NCBI RefSeq assembly: GCF_000331735.1
Contig: NC_020126.1
Span: forward strand, 3,844,001 to 3,908,000
DNA length: 64,000 nt
Origin: Myxococcus stipitatus DSM 14675
GTDB lineage: Bacteria; Myxococcota; Myxococcia; Myxococcales; Myxococcaceae
Reading direction: 5' to 3'
Shown here piece by piece: positions 58,576 through 64,000 of this stretch (position 1 is the first letter of the stretch; the number at the start of each line of letters is the position of its first letter). The translations under genes and the position numbers were made by a program. The notes under the pieces are model-generated. The model had not been told where the DNA came from, made no database searches, and saw nothing but the letters and a program-made list of their open reading frames with translations.

Positions 58576-60621
58576 TCAGCGGCGCGGAGCCACCAACCGG
58601 ATGCTGAACGTGTAGTCCACGTTCACCGGATGGCCCTGGTACAGGATGGGCTTGTACGTGCGCGACTGGAAGGACTCCAGGACGGCCTTCTCCATGTGCG
58701 CCACCGGCTTGATGACGCGACACTTCTCCACGCGGCCCTTGGTCGTGATGGTACAGCGGAAGAGCATCACGCCCTCGGCCTTCGCGGCCATCGCCTCGCG
58801 CGTGTAGACGAGGTCCTTGCCCTGGTCGATCATCTCCGGCCGAGGCATGTTCTCGTTGTAGGGGAGCACGTCGCCGCGCGCGGAGGCCAGCGCCGCGGAG
58901 GGCAGCACCGGCACCGCCAGGCTTCCCCCCGCGCCCTTGGCCTGCGCCGCCGCCGCCGCACCCACGCCGCCCGCCGTCTGCGGCTCCACGATGTCCACGG
59001 GCGCCTGCGTGGGCGCGAGCATCACCGGCGCGGACATGCCGCCCGGCGTGGCCACGGGCTCGGCCACCTCGACCTCGTCGGGCGCGGAGGCGGAGGCCAC
59101 TTCCGTGCTCCCGCCGCCTCGGCCGCCCCGGCGCTTCTGGAGCTTCTGCGACAGCACCACCTCACCGGAGCCGCCCGTGACGACGGTCTCCATCTGGTAG
59201 CCCTCCAGCGCGAAGGTGAGCTCCACCGTGATGGAGCCGTCCTGTCCCGCGGGCAGCTCCAGGGTGAAGGGCGTCGAGCCGCGCTCCTTGCCTCGGTAGA
59301 ACACCCGCGCGCCGCTGGGCTGGCTCATCAGCTTGAAGCGGACCTTCTGGGCTCCAGCGGGGGTCGGCGCCTCCTGCACCGCCGCCGCGGGAGGGGTCTG
59401 CACGGGGGCCTGGGCCACCGGCTCGGGCTTGGACTCCGGAGTCGGCGCGACGGGCTTGTCGCGCATGAAGAAGATGGCGCCGCCCGCGATGAGGCCGGCC
59501 ACCACCACGCCTCCCAGGCCGCCCATGAGGAGCGTGCGCTGACGGGCGCGCTGGACGGCCTTGGGGACCTCCACGCTGATGTCCACCGCGAGCGTGTCAC
59601 CCGAGTCCATGGGCGCGGTGCCCACGCTCGAGAACAGCGGAGACGGGTAGGGGCCCGTCGTCGTGGCGCCACCGGGGCGCTTGAAGATGCCGCTGTTTCC
59701 GCCCGCGGCCATGCTGGCCTCGCGCAGTCCCTCCAGCATCTCGTCCATCGTCTGGAACCGTCGCGCGGGGTCCTTCTCCAGACAGCGCCGCACCACGGCC
59801 TCGATCTCCGGCGGCACCGCGATGTCCGGGCGCAGCTGCTGGAAGGTCGGAGGCGCTTCTTTGTAGTGGGCGAAGATGAGCTCGATGTGGTCGCGCGCGA
59901 TGAACGGCGGGCGGCCCATCAGCATCTGGAAGAGGACGATGCCCAGCGAGTACACGTCGCTGCGCGCGTCCGTCGCGTTGCGCGCCTGCTCCGGCGCCAT
60001 GTACTGCGGTGAGCCGAGGAAGGTGCCGTTCTGGGTGATCTCCGGGGAGATCTGCCCCTCCTGCGGCGCCGCCACCGACTTCACGAGCCCGAAGTCCAGG
60101 ACCTTCACCAGGTCCTGATCCTGCTCGTTGAGGAGCATGATGTTGGCGGGCTTCAGGTCGCGGTGGACGATGCCCAGGCTGTGCGCCTCGCGCAGCGAGC
60201 GGCAGATCTGCTGGGCCACGGCGATGGCGCGCGACCACTGCAGCGGCCCCACCTGCCCGAGCACCTGGGCGAGGGTGCGACCCTCCAGGTACTCCATGGC
60301 GATGTAGAAGATGCCGTCGTCCGTCTGCCCGTAGTCGATCACGGTGACGGTGTTGGGGTGGCGCAGCTTCGAGGTCAGCGACGCCTCCCGCAGGAAGCGC
60401 TTCTGGAAGCCGGGGTCCCTGCTGCTGGGGAAGCTGGGGTTGAGGACCTTGAGCGCGACCACTCGCTCCAGCGGGGCCTGGAGGGCGCGGTAGACCTTGC
60501 CCATCCCACCTACACCCAGGGGCTCCAGGATGCTGAAGCGGCCGTTCAGGGTTCGGCCGATGAGCGGATCCGCACCCGCCGCGGCAGGCGTCTCGGGGTT
60601 CGGCGAGTCGCCCTTGATCAT
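58576..60621 (-). CDS. Ser/Thr kinase fused to PEGA and TonB C-terminal domains
   Basis: A 681-residue single-pass membrane protein; the ATG at 60621 follows AGGGGG. The cytosolic kinase domain (about 30-295) has all catalytic elements: glycine loop GVGGMGKVY (36-44), Lys58, HRDLKPAN (HRD 153-155), DFG (176-178) and SPQYMAPEQ. One transmembrane helix (GGVVVAGLIAGGAIFF, near 385) leads to an extracytoplasmic PEGA-like beta domain (VRFKLMSQPSGARVFYRGKE), a Gly/Ala-rich stretch and a C-terminal TonB-type domain (RCTITTKGRVEKCRVIKPVAHMEKAVLESF, PVNVDYTFSIRLV). It may sense envelope or transport status (inference). Confidence 0.88.
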   Translation of the reverse strand: MIKGDSPNPETPAAAGADPLIGRTLNGRFSILEPLGVGGMGKVYRALQAPLERVVALKVLNPSFPSSRDPGFQKRFLREASLTSKLRHPNTVTVIDYGQTDDGIFYIAMEYLEGRTLAQVLGQVGPLQWSRAIAVAQQICRSLREAHSLGIVHRDLKPANIMLLNEQDQDLVKVLDFGLVKSVAAPQEGQISPEITQNGTFLGSPQYMAPEQARNATDARSDVYSLGIVLFQMLMGRPPFIARDHIELIFAHYKEAPPTFQQLRPDIAVPPEIEAVVRRCLEKDPARRFQTMDEMLEGLREASMAAGGNSGIFKRPGGATTTGPYPSPLFSSVGTAPMDSGDTLAVDISVEVPKAVQRARQRTLLMGGLGGVVVAGLIAGGAIFFMRDKPVAPTPESKPEPVAQAPVQTPPAAAVQEAPTPAGAQKVRFKLMSQPSGARVFYRGKERGSTPFTLELPAGQDGSITVELTFALEGYQMETVVTGGSGEVVLSQKLQKRRGGRGGGSTEVASASAPDEVEVAEPVATPGGMSAPVMLAPTQAPVDIVEPQTAGGVGAAAAAQAKGAGGSLAVPVLPSAALASARGDVLPYNENMPRPEMIDQGKDLVYTREAMAAKAEGVMLFRCTITTKGRVEKCRVIKPVAHMEKAVLESFQSRTYKPILYQGHPVNVDYTFSIRLVAPRR

Positions 60622-60866
60622 TCGTACCCCCTGCCAACAAGCAACATGGATTCTCCAGAAGTGTGCCGGGTACGCATCAAACCATATCTCCACTTCCAGA
60701 CGCACTTCCGGCCTTGAGGGGGCCAACATCGGAAGGCGGTTACCGGCGCACACCTGGCGCGTCGGGTGGGGGACGGTCCAATTCACCCCGCATTGACGGT
60801 TCCGCATTTACCGGATTAGCGTGAGTCGACCCGCGCGCCAGGGCTGAAGCGGGCGGGGCCGCCCCC
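60622..60866. other. Divergent intergenic region between kinase and cheW
   Basis: These 245 bases separate the minus-strand kinase gene and the plus-strand chemotaxis cluster, so promoters for both must lie here. Apart from an AT-richer stretch around 60640-60700 I see no distinct operator or hairpin. Confidence 0.6.
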
Positions 60867-61430
60867 ATGGCAGATACCCCTCACAATCCCGTGGAAGCGC
60901 AGGTGCGTCGAGCCTCCGTGCAGGAGCGCCTGGGCGAGTTGGAGCAGGAGCAGGCTCGACTGCGACAGGAGCTCGTCTCTCTTTCGGGAGAGCTGCGCCT
61001 GCCTGGCCTCTTCTTGACGCTGGACGCGGCGGGGACCTCCGCGCTCCTGGCGGCCGACGCCGTCCAGGAGGTGGTGCGCCTGGTGGAGCTGGCGCCCCTG
61101 CCCGGAGCCCCCGCCCATGTACTGGGAACGTTTATTTACAGAGGAAGTCCCGCGGTCGCGGTGGACCTGGCGACGCTGCTGGGGGTGAAGCGGCAGCCGG
61201 ATCTGGATGCGCACCTGGTCATCTGCAAGGGCGCGCGTCCGGTGGCGGTGCTGGTGGACCGGGTGCGGGACCTGGTGGAGACGCCGACGTTGGTGGAAGG
61301 CACCGTGGATGGCGCGGTGAGCCTGGAGTGGGACCGCTCCGGGCTGATGGCGGGCCTGTGCCGGACGCCGGAAGGTGTGCGTCCGTTGCTGCGTGTCTCC
61401 GCGGTGCTGGCGGGGTCGGAGGGGACGTGA
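60867..61430 (+). CDS. cheW: CheW-like chemotaxis coupling protein
   Basis: A 187-residue CheW-like protein, longer than usual CheW because residues 12-45 form a coiled coil (RLGELEQEQARLRQELVSL). The CheW fold follows: LFLTLDAAGTSALLAADAVQEVVRLVELAPLPGAPAHVLGTFIYRGSPAVAVDLATLLG, with the conserved G-x-Y-R-G turn. It would link a chemoreceptor to a CheA kinase, none of which is inside the window. Its stop overlaps the cheR start by four bases. Confidence 0.92.
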   Translation: MADTPHNPVEAQVRRASVQERLGELEQEQARLRQELVSLSGELRLPGLFLTLDAAGTSALLAADAVQEVVRLVELAPLPGAPAHVLGTFIYRGSPAVAVDLATLLGVKRQPDLDAHLVICKGARPVAVLVDRVRDLVETPTLVEGTVDGAVSLEWDRSGLMAGLCRTPEGVRPLLRVSAVLAGSEGT

Positions 61431-62842
61431 GCGAGTCCGTCCTCGATGACGAGACGCTCATGAAGGTCGAGGAGGTCCTGAGGACCGCCTGCGGCCTGAC
61501 GCTCGCGCACAGCCTGCGCCGCTCGCTGGAGACCGCGCTGTCGCGCTCGGCCGAGGCGCGCGGCGTGGAGCCCGACTCCTTCCTGCGCGGCCTGCTGCTG
61601 CGCGACTCGCAGGCGGTGGAGACCTTCATCGAGCACGCCGTCATCGGCGAGACGTACTTCTTCCGTCACCCCGAGCACCTGCGCTCGCTCGCGCGGCTGG
61701 CGGCGCCGAAGACGGGGCCCTTCTTCAACGTCTGGAGCGCGGGCTGCGCCACGGGCGAGGAGCCGTACAGCATCGCCATGGCGTTGCTGTCGGCGGGGGT
61801 TCCCGAGGCGCGCATCCGCGTGCTCGCCACGGACGTGTCGGGCCGGGCGCTGGAGCGCGCGAAGGAGGGGCTGTACGGGCCCTGGTCCCTGCGCCACGTC
61901 GAGCCGGACCTGGAGCGCCAGTACCTGGAGCGCCGGGGTGAGCAGCTCTCCGTCGTGGCCCCCGTGCGCAAGCTGGTGGAGTTCCGCCGCCACAACCTGG
62001 CGACCGATGCGCCCCCCTTGAGCGGACTGAGCGCCATCTTCTGCCGCAACGTGCTCATCTACTTCCCGCCGGACCTGGTGCGCCGCGTGCTCGCGACGTT
62101 CCTCTCGGTGCTCGCGCCCGGAGGGCTGCTCTTCGTCTCTCCCGCGGAGGTCCCTCTCACCAACGGGCTGGGGCTGGAGGCGGTGGACGCGGAGGGCAGC
62201 GTGGCGCTCCGGGTCGCGACGCCGGGAGAGGCGCCGTCGGAGCCGCCCGTCCCCCGCGCCGTGCGCCGGGTCGCCGAGGTGCTCAAGGCCGCCGCCCGCC
62301 TCGTGCCTCCGTCCGCGCCCAAGGCGTCGGCCATCATCGACGGGCTGTCGTCGCGGCCCCAGATGGAGCTTCATCCGCCCGCCGCTCCTCGTGCGCCGGA
62401 GCCTCCGGCCGCCCCCGCGCCTCGCGCCGGCACCACGCCCGCGGCGGGGCCGATGGAGCGCGCGGTGGACGCGGCGCGGGCGGGACGGTTCGAGGAGGCG
62501 GAGGCGCTGGCTCGCGAGGCGGCGAAGGCGTTGGTGCCGGAGGCCTACCTGCTGTTGGCGATGGTGGCCGAGGGCCGCGGTGACTTGAACGGGGCGGTGG
62601 AGGCGGTGCGCAAGGCGCTCTACCTGGAGCCGAGGCTGGCGCTGGGACACGCGACGCTGGTGGCACTCTACGGGCGCCTGGAGCGGCCCGAGGACGCGGA
62701 GCGCGCGAGGCAGAACGCGCTGCGCGCGCTGGATGGACTCGATGATGAACAGCCGCTGCGTGGGGTGGAGACGATGACGGCTGGGGGGCTGCGACAGGCC
62801 CTGGCACCCAGAACGCAGGCCGGATGGCAGGGTGCGCGCTAG
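61427..62842 (+). CDS. cheR: CheR-type receptor methyltransferase with TPR tail
   Basis: A 471-residue protein from a GTG at 61427; an upstream in-frame start lies within cheW and is less likely. An N-terminal helical CheR domain (MKVEEVLRTACGLTLAHSLRRSLE) precedes the SAM-dependent methyltransferase domain (about 75-270): VWSAGCATGEEPYSIAMAL, VLATDVSGRALERAKEGLY and FCRNVLIYFPPDLVRRVLATF. After a Pro/Ala-rich linker (about 300-350) come TPR-like helices (AVDAARAGRFEEAEALAREA, AYLLLAMVAEGRGDLNGAVEAV). It methylates glutamates of chemoreceptors for adaptation; the TPR part probably recruits partners. Confidence 0.94.
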   Translation: MSESVLDDETLMKVEEVLRTACGLTLAHSLRRSLETALSRSAEARGVEPDSFLRGLLLRDSQAVETFIEHAVIGETYFFRHPEHLRSLARLAAPKTGPFFNVWSAGCATGEEPYSIAMALLSAGVPEARIRVLATDVSGRALERAKEGLYGPWSLRHVEPDLERQYLERRGEQLSVVAPVRKLVEFRRHNLATDAPPLSGLSAIFCRNVLIYFPPDLVRRVLATFLSVLAPGGLLFVSPAEVPLTNGLGLEAVDAEGSVALRVATPGEAPSEPPVPRAVRRVAEVLKAAARLVPPSAPKASAIIDGLSSRPQMELHPPAAPRAPEPPAAPAPRAGTTPAAGPMERAVDAARAGRFEEAEALAREAAKALVPEAYLLLAMVAEGRGDLNGAVEAVRKALYLEPRLALGHATLVALYGRLERPEDAERARQNALRALDGLDDEQPLRGVETMTAGGLRQALAPRTQAGWQGAR

Positions 62843-62869
62843 CTGCGCCCTTCGCTCGTGGGAGGCAAT

Positions 62870-64000
62870 GTGGACGGCAACAAGACGAAGGTGACGCTGC
62901 CGGAGTGGCTCTTGCTGGGCCGCCGCAGCCTGCGATTCAAGATTGTCGCCGTCACCGGGCTGACGGGCGTGCTGGTGGCCAGCGTGCTCACCCTCGCGTT
63001 CTGGAACCAGATGAGCAACGCGCAGCGCGAGGACCTGGCGCGGCGCGCGCGCTCGGTGAGCGAGGAGCTGTCGAAGACGCTGGGCCCCATCCTGGTCTCC
63101 AGCCAGGACGCGAGCCGCCTCCAGTCGACCGCGCACGGGGTGCTGCGCCATGTCCCGGACGTGGCCTACGTGCTGGTGCGCGGCCCCAAGGGCGAGCTCC
63201 TCTCGGAGGTGGCGGACGAGCGCTTCGCGGGCGCGGACCAGACCCTGACGGACAGCGACGCGGTGGAGGAGCGGCGCCTCATGGTGAAGGGCGAGGCCGT
63301 GGTGGAGTCGTCCGTGCCCGTCTACACCGGGCAGGGCGCTTCCGCGCGCCGGGTGGGCACGGTGCAGGTGGCCCTCCATGAGCAGGCGCTGGCCCAGGCC
63401 CTGGGGGCCACCACGCGCTTCACGGTGGTGTTGGGCACGCTCATCCTCGCCGCCTGCATCATGGGGGCGTGGTTCATGTCGGGCTATCTCGTCGTCCCGC
63501 TGGAGCGCCTGGCGCGCGCGGCGACGGGCATCGCGGGAGGCAACCTGCGCCAGCAGTTCGACACCAGCGCGTCCGACGAGATTGGCGACGTGTCGCGCAG
63601 CTTCGCGGCGATGTCCGACGGGCTGGCGCACCTCCTGGAGGACCTGCGCGCGGCGGCCTCGGAGATGGAGAAGGAGGCGACGGGTGTGCTGTCCACGTCC
63701 TCCCAGCAGTCCGCCATGGCGCACCAGCAGGCGTCCGCCATCAGCGAGACGAGCACCACCGTCGCGGAGATCGCCCAGACGTCCAAGCAGGCCACGGCCT
63801 TCGCGGACTCCGTCATCGCGCAGACGCAGAAGTCGGAGTCGCTCAGCGCGGAGGGCCAGAAGGTGGTGGCCGAGAGCGTGACGGGCATGGAGAAGCTGGG
63901 CGACCAGGTGAAGGCCATCGCCCTGTCCATCACCGACCTGAGCGAGCGCACGCTCCAGATTGGCGACATCATCAGCACCGTGAAGGACGTGGCCGAGCAG
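62870..64000 (+). CDS. Methyl-accepting chemotaxis protein, 3' end beyond the window
   Basis: An open frame of 377 codons without stop, from a GTG at 62870 with GGAGG four bases upstream. N-terminal membrane helix (FKIVAVTGLTGVLVASVLTLAFW), a periplasmic sensor domain of about 135 residues (EELSKTLGPILVSSQDASRL to GTVQVALHEQALAQA), a second helix (TVVLGTLILAACIMGAWFMSG), a HAMP domain (LVVPLERLARAATGIAGGNLRQQFDTSASDEIGDVSRSFAAM) and the beginning of the cytoplasmic coiled coil with alternating Gln/Glu/Ala (ASAISETSTTVAEIAQTSKQA). The conserved hairpin tip is not reached. It follows cheR and cheW in one operon. Confidence 0.93.
   Translation, partial: MDGNKTKVTLPEWLLLGRRSLRFKIVAVTGLTGVLVASVLTLAFWNQMSNAQREDLARRARSVSEELSKTLGPILVSSQDASRLQSTAHGVLRHVPDVAYVLVRGPKGELLSEVADERFAGADQTLTDSDAVEERRLMVKGEAVVESSVPVYTGQGASARRVGTVQVALHEQALAQALGATTRFTVVLGTLILAACIMGAWFMSGYLVVPLERLARAATGIAGGNLRQQFDTSASDEIGDVSRSFAAMSDGLAHLLEDLRAAASEMEKEATGVLSTSSQQSAMAHQQASAISETSTTVAEIAQTSKQATAFADSVIAQTQKSESLSAEGQKVVAESVTGMEKLGDQVKAIALSITDLSERTLQIGDIISTVKDVAEQ

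Noticed and set aside
61136..63724. Minus-strand open frame of 862 codons
   Set aside because: It is opposite cheW, cheR and the chemoreceptor, and its composition (Arg, His, Gln, Gly runs) lacks any recognisable motif.
1..64000. CRISPR arrays, insertion sequences, prophage or attachment sites
   Set aside because: No regularly spaced short repeats, transposase, integrase or phage structural proteins were seen; the tRNA genes are intact and not flanked by duplicated 3' ends.

Overview
The window is GC-rich bacterial chromosome (about 70% G+C) from a myxobacterium, most likely Myxococcus or a close relative such as Corallococcus or Pyxidicoccus. The evidence is three secreted metalloprotease-like proteins with MYXO-CTERM-type tails (Cys, hydrophobic segment, Arg cluster), a Ser/Thr kinase of the bacterial GxGGMGxVY type, many lipoproteins, a GAF-GGDEF protein, orphan two-component proteins, a chemotaxis cluster (cheW-cheR-mcp) and very dense, often translationally coupled operons. 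I see no prophage, insertion sequence or CRISPR array; the content looks like stable chromosome.

Layout, left to right. 0.1-2 kb: an NmrA-type reductase divergent from a LysR regulator. 2-6.1 kb: a minus-strand operon of outer-membrane porin-like protein, imelysin and di-heme oxidoreductase, probably concerned with iron, with an inverted repeat in its promoter region. 6.2-9.7 kb: DUF3108-DUF4091-DUF3108 secreted-protein operon. 10-12.6 kb: zinc-ribbon protein, YggS, Maf, GAF-GGDEF diguanylate cyclase. 12.7-19 kb: PpiD-like chaperone divergent from the cell-elongation operon mreC-mreD-mrdA-rodA (no mreB here), then a PilZ protein. 20-21 kb: a small possible DNA-binding protein and thioredoxin. 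21.3-25.5 kb: haem operon (HemX-like membrane protein, hemA, hemC, hemD). 25.6-29.9 kb: MYXO-CTERM protease overlapping a GspE-type ATPase, and a conserved hypothetical. 30-34.9 kb: three tandem paralogous lipoproteins, each built of three internal repeats. 35-41.2 kb: outer-membrane protein, lipoprotein and 5'-nucleotidase lipoprotein. 41.3-46 kb: Nudix hydrolase, organophosphate-type MFS transporter, membrane protein, HAD hydrolase. 46.1-49.9 kb: pyruvate dehydrogenase E1 alpha, E1 beta and E2. 50-53.7 kb: two small proteins, a receiver-histidine kinase, a membrane protein and a response regulator. 53.8-56 kb: tRNA-Glu, tRNA-Gln, a small secreted protein and gltX, all on one strand. 56.1-58.5 kb: an operon with two matrixin-like MYXO-CTERM proteases. 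58.6-60.6 kb: a kinase-PEGA-TonB fusion. 60.9-64 kb: cheW, cheR and a truncated chemoreceptor.

The most unusual material is the triplicated repeat-lipoprotein array with near-identical terminators, the kinase-TonB fusion, the DUF3108/DUF4091 operon, the exact 147-bp lipoyl-domain duplication inside the E2 gene, and the linkage of gltX with the tRNAs for Glu and Gln. Functions were assigned by reading motifs only; no database search was run.
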